Origin: Paragordius varius
Taxonomy: Eukaryota; Nematomorpha
DNA: 64,000 bases
Direction of reading: 5' to 3'
Assembly (NCBI GenBank): GCA_964247055.1
Contig: OZ176053.1
Span: 4,526,001-4,590,000 of the forward strand
The notes under the pieces were generated by a model that was not told the origin of the DNA, ran no database searches, and saw only the letters and a program-made list of their open reading frames with translations. The position numbers and the translations under genes were made by a program. Shown piece by piece: positions 12,001 through 25,350 of this stretch (position 1 is the first letter of the stretch; the number at the start of each line of letters is the position of its first letter).

Positions 12001-15000
12001 TAAAGAGCAAATTGCATATAAAAAGTTTTTAACAGCAAAATTGTGTAAAAAAATAATAAAATATCGAATTATCGAATTTCGTGCTTTTATAGATAATACA
12101 GCACCTTGGTTTCAGCCTTCAAACATTGCACCATCCCTCTTTTATTATCCTTCCATAAATCAAGCCAGTTTGACAGGAACATCGAATGAATTTGCCCCCA
12201 ATGCCGACCTTACATTCTCTTCCTTTTTGAGTAAATTGACACCCCGTTATAAGGTATTAAATTTTAATCTTTTTTTCTTTGTATAAATTAGTAGAAAAAA
12301 ATCCGTTTTAAAATTTTATTTTTTCTATAACAAATTATTTGATTTATTTATTCATGCTTTATTAAATTTTTCAATAATATTTTAGCGATTGATTCTTCAT
12401 GTGATTGCCAAACTTTTGGAGGAGTTAACAGGTGTCATAAACAAAGATATTCAAAAAAATTTGGTGCAAAAATCTGCCTTTTTACTGTACGATAATTGGT
12501 GGTCTTTCCACGAAAAACAACATCAAGTGAATCATTTAATATAATATATATAACTAAATTATAAAAAATAGTTTTAAAGGCGTAATGATTAAAACTGCAT
12601 TATATAAAAAAAATAAATATAGTCATTATGTTTGTTTTAATTTATAGGAAAAAAAGAAAATTGCTATCCCTAGCGCTAAAACTGATCTCTCTGAATCATT
12701 ACAACAAAACTTTTCCACTGATAATACCACATTAAAATCAATCACTGACACCACAAACACCATATTAAATCAAAAAACAAATTATATGTTGATGACGAGC
12801 TCTTCCTCCTTTACGACGTTGGCAAACAATACTTTATCGACATTGCCTTTGTGCACAGCTGACTCATCTATAAATTCAAATTCTTTGGCTAATGCATATT
12901 GGACACCTTCAAACCTAGATACTACCAAATTCCTAGTCAATAGCCTTTACGATAGACCAGTAACAAATGTCGCCGATGCAAATAATAATACAATTCATGA
13001 CACTTTTTCTCTCCTGGGTTTACGGCCAAATATGTCACGGATGCCGTCTTTTAGGGTAGTTATTAATGAGAAATTTTTCACAGTTGACCTCCTTTATGTG
13101 AACGCGATTATGGTAAAATGCATACATAGGTCACTATGTGCGCGTACCATGACTCTTTTTGAAAAAAATAAAATTATTTTTTTTGATCAAAATATATTAA
13201 TTAATATTTCATGCTTATGGTCCATGTCGACCCTCATAGAAATATTTCCTCCATTATTCTCTATCTTCAGTCATTTGAGTTAATATGCTGAGATATAAGT
13301 TGATTTTATAAAATTTTATGATAATTAATATCCCACATATATTCAAAAAATAATGAACAAATTGATTGGTTGTAATTTACAATTTGTTTCGTATTATGAA
13401 GTGAGCTCAACATTCAACAATTATAATTTTAGAATTAGAAGAATAATCAAAAACCGGAATAATTTATAATGATCAGCACAAGTCAATTAATTTATCGGCG
13501 TTATTTATTCAAAATAACTCATTAAGGGAACGTTCACTGTATCAAGTAGGCTACTTAGTCAATTTTAGGATTTTGTCAATTTCGATTGATTTGGCATCTT
13601 ACTTTTTGTCAACGCAAATATTTTCAAAAATACTTGATAGGGTTTATCTCATAAAATGAGTAAAATTCACAAAAAATACGCAATAAATATAAAAAAGATA
13701 TTGTTATTTACATTATAAAGACAACCAATTTTTTTGATTTAAATTTTTTTGTCAAAGTAAGTGCGGGTGCCTCCTATTTACATTTCGAATCATTATTTCA
13801 CAACCTTTAAATCAAGGACCAAAAAATATGGTTGTTTAAAGAAAAAACGGTATGTTGCATGTTACCTCCATATATTTTAAATTTTACTATAATTATATAT
13901 ATGTGCGCTTACAGAAAATTAAAAAACCCATACCAGTCCCAGTCCCCACTGATGAAAATAAAGATGAAGAATCAAGGCATAAATCTAATCGATACGATGA
14001 CAAAAAATATGATCAACACAAACATAGGCACTCTTCGTCCCATCATTATTCCAAACATGAATCATCTAATAAAAATCATTATGGCGATCGAGGTTATATT
14101 CCCTGTATAAATCAAATTTTTAGAAATATGGTCTTTTTTTACCCTAATGTTTTTTAGTAATATGAGCATAAATATTTTGATTGGCAAGCTCAAATAATAT
14201 CCAACTCACAAAAATTGATAAATTATTTCAGATGTAACAAAAATTGAGATTTAAGTGTCTTTCTTATAGAATTTACTTAATAGATCTCCCCTTCTCAAGT
14301 TTTAAATGACAATTTTTTCCAATTTCTAATTGGTAAGATGGAAATTACACCCATTCAAAAACCAACAAATACTTAGATCAATTAATTTAATCTTTTTTGT
14401 GTAATAAAATAATTTCTGGTTCATAGATTCTCATTATCATCGCAAAAATAAGCACCGTAGTAGCGATGAAAGAACTCCCTCTCCTTATGCCAGAATTACT
14501 TCAGCTAAAATCCCAGCTTCATCTTACACAAGAGATGAGGATCGGGAACATAGTGCTAGGAAAAAAGGTATGTTATCAGAATATTTTTATATATTTTATG
14601 AAACTTTTATTCTTGTAAACAGCGAAAATTCATGATACAATGTTTATATCTCAAATTAAACCGAATTACTTTTGAAAAAATACAGTTTATACAAAATTCT
14701 TTGCTTTAATAAATAAGAAAAGCAAAACAAAAAAGCTATTCTACCTGTTTTATAATTGTAAAATCTGTTTTATACATTTGTTGTATCTATTGATATATCA
14801 GAATGTTTGTATGGGTTATATTAAATTGTTACTATTTTGATTTTGATATTTGTGGCTAATATTTAATTTATGCTCTCATTGGTATTTAAGCTCTTTGTGA
14901 ATCTACGAAAATAATGGGACAAAGAATTTAATTTTTGGCTAAATAATTTTTTCTTTTAAACGTCTCAAGATGAAGTATATGACACATTATCGAATATTTA

Positions 15001-18000
15001 AGCAACACTATTTATATAACACCTAATTAATTATTGTATATATCCATATTAGATTATAACAGAAGGTCCCAATCTTCTGAAAGCTCAACATCCTCTACTA
15101 CTTCAGACAATGAAGATTCCCATATTAAGGTTTGCCTTTATAACCTCCTAAATATTAATCAAATGCTTTTATTTATATTAATTTGGATATATTTTGTTTT
15201 AACTATATCATTTTTATTTATTTGATAACAAAAATTTCGAGTTTTTTGTTGTTTTTAAATATGATAATATTTAGATTTGATAAATAATGAAATATAACAA
15301 AAACGCTTATAACTTCTAAAACAACGTTTACATTGCATTAATAACAAGTTTTAATTTTTACCATAGGATAAGAAGCACTATAATCGCACAGCGCAAAACC
15401 AAATTAATGAAATTATTGAACGTAAAAAAGACGATAACAGAGAAGCCTTTTCAGATCATAAATCTGAAATTTCCAGCCGAATTGATTCTTCCGATAATGA
15501 AGGTCATGCCACTGAAATTCCTTCTTCAAACATTTCAGATTTTGACCATGATTCTACAATGGGAGAATCGGAAAATAAAATGAAATTATCTTCTCAACGA
15601 TCGTATAAAGATGACAAAACTTTTATTCGCAAAAAAGTTAAAAACAAAAAAGGAAATGCTGTCGTTTCAACAAACAAAAGTGCTATGCAAAAATCTGTCA
15701 AATCAACGAAAAAAGTGTCGAAACATGGGTATATAAATAAATAATATTCTATTTCAAATTCTTTAGCACAAATAACTCTAACCCTTTTTTTTACACAATT
15801 TGCGCTTAGTCATTTAAAAAAGTTGGTAATTTGCGTTTCTTAATATACAATTGATTTTAGATCTGTTGTTTTGGAACATGATGAATCATCCCAGGCATCT
15901 TTGCCCCTTATTTTACAGTCTCCCACGACTAAAAATATGCTGCAACCAGTCATTAAATTAACCCCAATCAGTGTAGAACATCAAAAGGTATCAAAGATAA
16001 CAAAAAATCATGCGATTAACGAAACCATAGAGAAGGAAGGCAACGAACAAATTGTTGATTCAAACGATGATACAGTCCATCCCTTTGATAATGATTCCAA
16101 TGATTCAGAAAGCTATTCTACCACCCAGAAAAAAGACGCCACCGCGAAACTGGCCGGTAAAAAACAAAACAATTTGAGCAGTGGTGTCCGTGCCCTGAAA
16201 AGAGCCAAAAAGTTACATAGTAGTAGTAGGAGTAGTAAAAAATCAACCATTTTATCGGACACTTTGTTTGGGAAAAACAGGAAAAAAGTTAAAACTTCGT
16301 CTCACACTCAAAATGTAAATGGTGTAGTATCAGGAGGAACTACTCTTGCTTATGATTTAGATGATTCACGAAATGAACATGCTTATTCCTTGCCCCCTTC
16401 AACCAAAAAATCATTGATACCAATCGATGATTACGATGAACAGGAAATGGAAATGAAAAACAACGATTCTACAAACGATGACGGTTTAAAGATTGACCCT
16501 AGTACCAAGTATTTGTATGCTCACAGTCAAAGATTGCTAAACAAGGGTTTAGCTGCTGCCGCCGCGGCGGCCGCCGAGAATGCACCATCTAACGTTACGG
16601 TTGAAAGGGAAAGGAAATTATTTGAAAGTAATCGTTTTTCTGTTTAAAAAAAGAATTGTCCTATTTACTTTGGTTTATTATCTGAGATTTTAATTATTAC
16701 CGCTTTTTTAAGCGTAAACAAAGTCGTGATTTAATGGTCAAGCAGGTGTTTGAATCAATCATACGTTATATTTCGATAAAGATGGTTTAAGCGACTAATA
16801 ACTAAAATTTTCCATATATTAGAATCACATCCTTTTTTTCAATATCAAGTTGCTCATTAACAATTTTTTTTCTAGTTTCCAAAGCTATTTATGGAACGCG
16901 TGATCCGATTGAAGAAATGAAACTCCTGTACGATATGTGGAACCCGGGTATTGATTTAGAGGATTTAGCCTACCTCAGAGTCGCCTTTGAACGTTTATAT
17001 ATGCAATTCCGCTCTAACCTTATGATCTCAACATCGGCGGCCAAATCAAGTCTCAATAACAATACCACTCATCATTATTGGTTACAATATGCTCATTGGG
17101 TCCCTCATATGGATATCCTTTTATTATCATATTAAACTTTTTAGATTCTATATGTTTTTTTATCAAAAACAACAATTTAAAAGGTTTTTTATTAAAAAAT
17201 AATTGCGTTGATTTGGATTAAAAAATGTTGAATGTACTGATTATTCTTGGGGTATTTTTCCAATTTTTAATCAAGTCGCAAAATCAAAGGATAAAGTAGT
17301 TTTTATCTAGTTAGTTTATTACATTTCAAAGTTTTCCCATTTATCCCATGAACGTATATTTCCTTAACTCAAAAATGCGTATATTTTAACTTATACCTAC
17401 CCATATGATTGACACTATTACAACGAATGTGGATGAATCAAGGCTTGCATATAGCATGCAAGGATCTACACTCTTGGCCACATACCGCAAACGTCATAAA
17501 CGAAACAATAATATCTCCTCAAATGCCAATGTTAATAACTTGTATAATTCTCTTCCCCTACCAGATGCCTTGTTTGTGAACAAAAGTGGTTCCGCCCGCA
17601 GTGAAGGCTATGTTCGGGTAACGGGACAGCAAAAAGCACAATATGTGGAATTTGTTGCGACGGTATATCAAAATATTTAAAATCCCGTTTTTTGGGTTCG
17701 AAAACAATTTATAATAAATAAAAAAGGATTGAAAATTTATTAATACTAGTGTTTGGCTCATTATGAGCGTTTTAAAATACCTACAAAATAGTAAAATTAT
17801 GTATGGGTTGGTATACTCAATTTTGAACGGTTATAGTTTAAAAATTTAAACCTTATTTAAGTTTAAAAGAGTTTATTACAAGGGGGGTTTATATATGGTC
17901 AGTGTTAAATATTTTAGAATTTAAGTTATTTTAAGTTCAATTTATTTCAGCAATCAAAGAAAATGGACCCACATCACGGTGGAAGTAATGATTTGTTGAC

Positions 18001-19693
18001 GCTACCATACAATGCACATTATGCTTTATCTGCTGATTCAAGTTTTATATATATCTATTTTTTATTTAACAACAATTATCCGAAGCTTAATTTTTAACTT
18101 TGAAAAGAATTTTTTTAACAGGAAGTATGACCATGACCGCTTTTTATATTAACCAGTCAAATTTTTTCATGGAATAATATGAAATAATGGTAAAACGTTT
18201 AATATAAATCATAAAAATTGTAAAAATTTAAAACTTTTATCCAATGGCTAACTGTAATCATAGATCTCGTTATCATTGTACAACATATATACTAATTTCA
18301 TTAGCAGTCAGACCGGTTATTATATTATGATTGGTGTAAACCCAACCCTAATATCAAAAATTTTATTCAAATATTCCCCATTTGTGGAATCAAAACTGGT
18401 TATTGATTTAACCATTTTTAATTTTTTTATTTTATAGGCATTTAAAAGCTCTTTGTATAATTGTAGAGATCTCCAAAAACATATCAAACACTACCGCCAA
18501 CTCTAGTAGCCGGCAAGCTCGAAGCGAATTCCGTCGACAAGTTTGGTCCATGAGTCAAGAAATGGGGGATCTCGTTAAATTTAATCAACTTAAAGTAAGT
18601 TTTCATAAAATTTTGATTTTTAATACTACTTTTTTACTAACATTGTTATATTGTTGAGTATCAAATCATAGGATATTTGGATTTTACTGTTTAGTGTGAT
18701 AACTGCCCGTAATATATTTTATAGTTAAAGGATGCTTTAAAATAAATATATTAGTATTAATATATTAGTGTAGTAAGAAATACATTTTGTATAGACACAC
18801 AAAATTATACAGATCTATACGTTAATAATAATGAAAATTGAAAACGTATAATTTTCACACACCTTATCATTTTCCTTATTCTACTTACTCAAATATTCTT
18901 TATTTATATTATATTAATTCTATTTATTTGAAATCTACCTATATAGGCACGCAAAAAACAACTCGCTTTCCGTAAAAGTGCCATCCACGACTGGGGTCTC
19001 TATGCTCAAGAAAATATTGCGGGTAGTGATGAAATGATTATTGAATACGTGGGAGAAATTGTTCGGCAAATTACGGCCGATAGAAGGGAAAAGATTTTGT
19101 ATAAAGAATTATACGGTGAAGAAAATACCGGGAGTTATTTGTTTAGAATTGATGCCGACACTATTATTGATGCCACGAGAACTGGCAATTTGGCACGTTT
19201 CATAAATCATTCATGCAACGTAAGGAGATTACATTTTATAATCTTTCTAAGTGGTTTTTTAATCAATCAAAAAATATGATGTAAAGTTTTACACTGCCCC
19301 GATAAAATGAATTTGATTTACTTTAAAATAGCGCAAAAAAATGATAGTATTAACAGATGTAAATAGATTATACGATAGTGGCATGCTTTAATAATTTTAC
19401 ATTCATTGATATTGACATCTTTTAATTTTTTCGCTGGTTTCAATGTAATACTACAATAATATCAGTTCATCTATATGTAATTTTTTATACCAATACATAA
19501 TATAATTTGCATTTTTTAGCCAAATTGTTATGCCAAAATCATTACGGTTGGTCAATCCAAAAAAATTGTCATATATTCGAAACAACCCATTAAATCTGGT
19601 GAAGAAATCACTTATGATTACAAATTCCCCATTGAAGACGAAAAAATACCATGTTTATGTGGAGCTTATAATTGTCGAGGAACCCTTAATTAA
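9001..19693 (+). CDS. SETD1: SETD1 / Set1 histone H3 lysine-4 methyltransferase (COMPASS catalytic subunit)
   Basis: Eighteen exons: 9001-9186, 9210-9311, 9341-9611, 9639-11657, 12093-12253, 12386-12526, 12648-13055, 13915-14092, 14427-14567, 15053-15129, 15367-15728, 15861-16627, 16876-17112, 17391-17662, 17951-18041, 18467-18594, about 18947-19219 and 19520-19693. They give about 1995 residues (human SETD1B about 1966). The protein opens with YKLLVDPFL and KVYRFDG, typical of SETD1. An RRM follows at about 108-185 ([21 protein letters not shown]). The long exon 4 is disordered, rich in His, Arg and Asp, and ends Pro-rich. A conserved helix follows ([21 protein letters not shown]). An E-H-A-Y sequence in exon 12 fits the HCF1-binding motif. 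Exon 14 has the WDR5-binding WIN motif GSARSEG (17588-17608). The SET core has [30 protein letters not shown] and GEEITYDY; post-SET is [10 protein letters not shown]. It methylates H3K4 at promoters. The exon 15/16 junction is the least certain. Confidence 0.95.
16549..16578 (+). repeat. Poly-alanine codon tract in SETD1
   Basis: Eight consecutive Ala codons (GCT, GCC and GCG mixed) form a short island of almost pure G+C in an otherwise A+T-rich exon. The mixed codons make it more stable than a pure triplet repeat. It lies in the disordered region before the conserved n-SET part. Confidence 0.8.
17113..17390 (+). other. Probable U12-type AT-AC intron in SETD1
   Basis: The reading frame of exon 13 runs into an in-frame TAA at 17133, and no usable GT donor lies near the conserved HWVPH segment. 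The sequence ATATCCTTTT at 17113 is the U12 AT-AC donor consensus. TTCCTTAAC at 17360-17368 is a perfect U12 branch-site consensus, and AC at 17389-17390 closes the intron in the right phase (phase 1). The branch-to-acceptor distance is about 22 nt, longer than usual. The next AC (17395-17396), also in frame, is an alternative. Confidence 0.7.
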
Positions 19694-19811
19694 TGTAAAA
19701 AAAGATAACTTTTACCGTTTAATATTGTGTAAGATATAGGCAATTATATTATAAAATGTTAAGTGAAACATAGAGCTATAATTATATTGGTATTATTGTA
19801 TTATTATGTGA

Positions 19812-19817
19812 AATAAA
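19812..19817 (+). promoter_or_regulatory. Likely SETD1 poly(A) signal AATAAA
   Basis: A canonical AATAAA lies about 119 nt past the SETD1 stop codon, followed by a T-rich stretch. TSG101 ends on the opposite strand at 20069, so the two 3' ends converge over about 375 bp. Confidence 0.45.
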
Positions 19818-20068
19818 ATTATATCACTCAATGTTTTACCCTATATATTGATCCAATCTTATAATACAACCACACTTATATAAAAGGTATGAAAGATAAG
19901 TGAATGGATTTTGAGATAATTATGGAAAAAAATATAATTAATGAAGAACATTTTATAGTGATGATTGTAATAAACAGTTTTGTACGCTGTACACATGTAA
20001 TAAATATACATATTTATTAATCAATAATTAAAAATGATTATATATTTTATATAATTGGGACAAAAAAA

Positions 20069-23000
20069 CTAAACAGGTAATCCTGCAGCCGTTCTTGCTT
20101 TGTATATTATAATTTTGAGCGTAAATTGTTTTCGAGACAAATCCCTTATATTCTAGATTTTCAAATATAAAAAAAAATATTAAAATATGCATATTATTCA
20201 ATAATATATTTTTAAAATGTTTAAATACTATATATTACTTTATTATGAAAAGAATTTGTGATAAATATATAAAATGTTAAATTATACGGACAAACGTGAA
20301 AATATAAAGACAATTTTTTTTTCAAAAGACAACCATTTTTTTCAAACCTTAATTTATCCTATAAAAATTATTTAATTACAATAGTAAAATATATAATTGA
20401 TTGTGTTACCATTATACATCTCATTTTATAATTTGCAGTATAATTAAAATAATTAATATTAAGAAAGGTATGGTTGTTTTTTAGAAAGAAATAATTGTCT
20501 ATATTTTTACGTTTTGTCTGTATAATTTCAATTTTTTCTATATTTGGTCTTAAGACGGTTTGTTATTTAAATCATAACCATTAACAATATGATAAAACGC
20601 CAAATAAAGTAAGTAGATTAAACTTTCAAAAAGTCCTCAAGTGATATTGCATGATGTTTAAGAGCTTCACGGAGATAATACATGGCATCTATGGTTGCAT
20701 TTTCCTCGGCAACTGCTTCCAAGATTCTTTACAAAAAAATAAATAAAATTCTTTTATTTGATTTTATTACAAATTGGACAGTCAGTTTTAAGCATATCAC
20801 CTAATATAGTCAAATATAACTCTGTTATGTAAAAAAAATTTGTATAATTGTTACTGATTTAAATTACTGAATAAGTAGGTGAGTTATTTGTAGAAATTGT
20901 TATCGTAATATATAATCCTTTTTATGATTTTTGGAATGCTTACACTATTGGATTAGTTGGACACATGGGTAAAGGGTGCTTTTATAATTTAAAGTGTATA
21001 TCAATTTTTTTTGTGTTACTAAATGTATCCAACATTACCAAAAATAATTTGGAATCTATAAAAACGTGCTAATAAAAATCGAATTGAATATCAAAATATA
21101 ATGTCTATTATAAGAAAAGGGAATATTTTTATAAGGTACTTCTAATAAATAATATAGAGCCCTTTCCTAATATCTTAAACAAAATAAAATGATACAAACT
21201 ACAAAATAGCAAAAACACTTATACCCATGTGTCCTAATTCATCAGTATATGGCATTCCAAAAACTCATTAATATGTTTCAAACGAATATAATAATAATAC
21301 TAACTACTCATCTACTTTTTACATAGCTAAATATTTAGGTTGAAATATAAAAAAACCTAAATATTTTATGTATTACTAACACTAATAAAACACTGAATTA
21401 ATAACATTTATTTAATTATTTTTGTGATGTTAAGAGACTTGTTACACGGTAAATGGTTGCATTCATAATCGGTCGAACCGCTTTTATTTTTGACAAGATA
21501 GAAACAATCCATAGTTGTTTCATATTTATTTGTTATACAGATACTTTTAAATTAATCCGACCAAAACGAAATCATATCTTATTGTGGGCAAATTTTTTTT
21601 GTGATTTATCCACATAAATAAAATTTTAAATATTTTAATAAACTTTGATGAATACAATTTAAAACTTTAAAAGGGTATATGTTTTTCCATCAAAACAGCC
21701 GATTTTATCTTATGGAAAAAAATTTTGTGCCAATTATTTTCGCGTAAAAAGTGCTTTTTTATAATTTATCAAGATTAATAATAATTGATAAAACTCTAAA
21801 AATATCTTTTTTTAGGCCGTCCAATGTTTCGCAGTAAATGAGCGTTTGATTGTAATAAAAAATAAAACTAATTTAATAAATCAATAACTCGTAGTAAATA
21901 TATAAACTTATCAAAATAGGATATCTCGGAGACCATACTCACCTTTTTTCCAATCATATAAAATAATAAAAATCCCAATTATCTTATTCTTGTAATAAAT
22001 TTATTTATATAATAGTAATCAATAAAAACTCGTATTAAAAATCTTATAAAATAAAATATATATACTGTTTATAGATTGGTGTTGTAGCGTTAACGGCTTC
22101 ATCTAAATAGGTATATTCATCATTACCATCATTTTCATTTTTTGTGTCATTTCCATGATTGTCTTCGTTAACAAATTTTTTGGCATCAATTTTAGCTTTG
22201 GCCAGGGCGTCTTCTAATTCTGTCAACTGTTTTTCTGATTCTTTCTGATGGGGAAAAAACATAAAAAGTAAAAGGCAAATAATATATTTTTAAAGGACAC
22301 CAATTTTTCTAAACCCTAATTTTTTAATTTATTGTTTTAGTTGCGAATTATGCAGGTGTAAATTGTTTTTAATTCATAATAGTAATCATATAAGTTATAT
22401 AGAGTTAGCAAGAATCAAAAATTATGGTTTTTTTACAAAAAAATATTAGCGCTCACTCAATTTTATATTTTTAATCATGGTTGAATAGAAATCAAGGTTC
22501 AAAAAATATGGTTATATTTATATTCTCAATTTTCTATCTTAACGTTTTTTGTCTTTATAAATTTAATTTTAACTAAAAAATATTAATATACCGTTTCATT
22601 GTCTAACATATTGGAAATATTTTGGATAACAATAGCACCATCTAAGAGTCGCTGTTTAGTCTTCAACAAATTGTCCATTTCCACCTACGATTAATTGAAT
22701 ATTAAATTAACAATATACGACAAAAAATAGTTATAGTAAATATAAATATATTTAGTTATATGATTAATATGGATTCAATCGAATACAAATTATATAAAAT
22801 AAAAATGAAATTATACGGACAAAACGTAAAAATATAAAGACAAAATTTTTCTACAAGAGACCCCTACTTTTTAAACCTTACTTTATCCCATAAAAATGAT
22901 TTGAACACAATCGTAAAAACATAATTAATTGTGTTACCAATTTACATCTCTAATTGTATTTTGCAGTTAAAAACAATGAGTTATATTTTAAAAAATAATC

Positions 23001-25350
23001 ATTTTAAAAGTATGGTTGTCTTTTGGAAAAAAAATATTTGTCTTTATATTTTTGCGCTTTTTCCGTAAAATTTCAAGTTTTACTGTAATAGACAACTCAT
23101 TTTTTGGTAGTTTCATGCAATTGAAATGGGTCATACCAATAAAATATGAGAATAATAAGAATATGTAAACCAATTATTTGATACCTGGGCTCTCTCAAAC
23201 GTATCCTTGAGACGGATATTAATTTTATCCTTCAGGACGGAAATTAAACTTTGTTTGATTGCCTCAGGATCTATGGGTGAAGCGTGATCTACAAACCCAC
23301 ATTATATACAGTAAATATAAAAATTCTACAGAATAAAATAAACTTATTTAAATATATTATCGTAGTTTAAAATAATGATCAAAGGTGTAAATTGGTTACA
23401 TACTCAATATCAAAAAGTATGGTTGCCTTTTTAAAAATATTTTCATATAGTTTTTACATTATGTGTCTATAATTTTCAAATCTCACTGTTTATAGAGCTA
23501 TAAGGATCTTGGTTATGTGCCGTAATATATTGCTGATGGTTTTGTGTAGGGCTCGGGTGTGGAACGAAATTTGGATTCACCGGATATGGCAAATTAGTGG
23601 GATTTGGAAATTGTATTTGATTTTGGTTAACGGGGTATGGTGCGAATCCCGTGCTTTGAACATCTTATACACAATAAATGGTAAAAAATGCTTTAATTTA
23701 ATTTGTATCTCGATTATTATTATTATAGTATTTGTCATAAAAACAGAAAACCATAAGTCATATATTTAAACTCTGAGCGTAAAACTATATTAATATAAAA
23801 ATAGATAAAAACGTTTCTGAATGGTCCCTAAAAAACTGATACTATAGCTCTTATGGTTTTGGATCCATATAATTGTAGTATAAGTAGAGAATATAGAGAG
23901 AGACGATAGAGAATTGAATATACCGACAATATTAGTTATAGCTTATATGTACGTTAAAGGGAAAAAACTTTGGTATGGTTAATGGATTGAACAATATTTT
24001 ATGTTTATGATAATTTACTCGTGTTGAATGAATGTGGCAAATTAGGATTATAATTTTGAGGATTTGCTTGAGGAATTGTTTGATGTAAAGACGCCCCAGT
24101 GTTTTGTGAAAAAACTGGACAATATTCTGCGAATACGGCTTGCATGACTTGAATAGCAGAGGTTAAATCATGAGAACTCTATAAATATATATTTAGATTA
24201 AAATGTAGAAAAATGTATTTAAAGATATAAATTGGTTTTACACTTTATATGTGGCAAAAGCTTAAGGATTTTTATTTTAATATATATTATGATAAAACCA
24301 CATGGTCGATATTCTAATCGTAAAAAGGCAGTAAAATCTTTGATCTTTAGGTTTAAAAATTAATTGATATCAAAAAACGATTTTGCTTTTAAATGCGAAC
24401 ACAAAAATAATAACGTAGATTTTTTTATAAGCTTGCGTATTACAATTGTTAAGTAGCTAAATATTAGGGTTTAAATCAGTCACAGAAATATAAAAAAACA
24501 CTTTTAAACTTGGAAAATTCGACATTTATCTTAAAATAATGTGTAGTTTTTCATTATCAAAGCGAGTTAAAATACTAAAATTTATATTTCATATTAAAAT
24601 TATTAATTGCCTACAAATGGTTTTCGACATAAAAGTTTTTACAAATTACAATTGCTAATTAAAAAATTAAAATTTTGTTAAACTTATATGATAAATATTT
24701 AAAAGGACTTAAATATATTTTACAAACCAAAATAACTGTTCTGGATAAATGGGATTAATAGTTTGCGCACAGTCGTAATTAAATAAAAAGGTTGAATGAT
24801 ATCCAACGTAGAGTGCTAATTTTTTAAAATTATTATCTGCACTCTACGTAAAATATATAATAAAATAAAACAATGCAATATATATTTTAACTCTATAAAA
24901 TAATAAATTAGATTAAAAAGCAAAGTATGCATACCTTCCAATCTTTAAAATATGGCAAATATATTTTCCCATCCATATCGATATATTTGGATGGTTTAAT
25001 TACCATGTTCGCAGTTGGCACGATAAAACAATCTGGTGGACTAGACGGATAATTTTCAGGAATCCATATGAGTATGGGAATATTATAAGTTTTACCTACT
25101 TATAAAACGTCTAATTTTACCTTTATATGTAATTGGAATAGTACCATCTAGCTTAACTAATTCTCGTTTATGACCATAAAAGTTTTTGTAAATATAAACA
25201 CCTAATGAACTAGGTAAATTTGAAAAATTTGTTTGCGCAACCTGTAAGTCTTTTTTAACCCGATCCGAATGCTTATACTATTAATTCAATAAAAAATATT
25301 CATACTTTGCAAGAATTAACTAAAGAATTGGTATAGGTCGTATTAATCAT
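20069..25350 (-). CDS. TSG101: TSG101, ESCRT-I subunit (UEV domain protein)
   Basis: Ten exons in consistent phase: 25350-25306, 25277-25121, 25095-24935, 24178-24019, 23663-23487, 23288-23185, 22684-22592, 22244-22066, 20726-20624 and 20152-20069. They give 420 residues (human 390). The UEV domain (about 1-155) shows GTIPITYKGKTYNIPI, WIPENYPSSPP, PTANMVIK and DGKIYLPYFKDW. Like other UEVs it has Tyr where active E2 enzymes have the catalytic Cys. The Tyr/Asn and Met positions that bind PTAP peptides are kept. A Pro/Asn/Gln-rich linker follows (exons 4-5), then the coiled coil (IDPEAIKQSLISVLKDKI, RLKDTFERAQ). The steadiness box is complete (YKQILEAVAEENATIDAMYYL, then IRDLSRKQFTLK and KARTAAGL). 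It recruits ubiquitinated cargo and HRS for multivesicular body sorting. The human PTAP in the C-terminal region reads TTPI here. A possible extra 40-codon exon (24843-24724) is listed separately. Two introns are ultrashort (28 and 25 nt). Confidence 0.95.
20269..20539. mobile_element. Tc1-like MITE, family A, copy 1
   Basis: Inverted ends AAATTATACRGACAAA-CG and AAAATATA(AA)GACAA face each other at 20279-20313 and 20495-20529; the interior is non-coding and A+T-rich. The full end in other copies extends outward to TACAGTAAAAATTGAAATT, so the terminus is TA|CAGT, as in Tc1/mariner elements. It lies in the intron before the last TSG101 exon. Confidence 0.75.
22798..23090. mobile_element. Tc1-like MITE, family A, copy 2
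   Basis: The left end starts AAATTATACGGACAAAACG at 22808, and the right end is its diverged complement up to TTACTGTA near 23088. It lies inside a TSG101 intron. A degraded relative occupies the next intron at about 22290-22565, and another end lies at about 23380-23490. Confidence 0.75.
24724..24843 (-). other. Possible optional 40-codon exon of TSG101
   Basis: An open segment of exactly 40 codons is bounded by an AG acceptor (24845-24844) and a GT donor (24723-24722). It is phase 0 on both sides, so it could be included or skipped without disturbing the frame. It encodes SADNNFKKLALYVGYHSTFL and continues to PEQLFWF, with no match to any part of TSG101 that I recall. Skipping it joins FKDWK directly to SSHDLTSAIQVM, which matches the family layout. 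It may be a cassette exon or just open intronic sequence. Confidence 0.4.
24806..24849. repeat. Perfect 11-bp inverted repeat over the cassette acceptor
   Basis: ACGTAGAGTGC at 24806-24816 and GCACTCTACGT at 24839-24849 are exact complements separated by 22 bp. The outer arm contains the AG acceptor of the possible TSG101 cassette exon, so in RNA the hairpin would hide that splice site. Confidence 0.8.

Noticed and set aside
20618..20726. TSG101 truncated in its steadiness box (stop just after FLKV)
   Set aside because: A further exon at 20152-20069 supplies IRDLSRKQFTLK and KARTAAGL in the right phase, so the stop at 20620 lies inside an intron.
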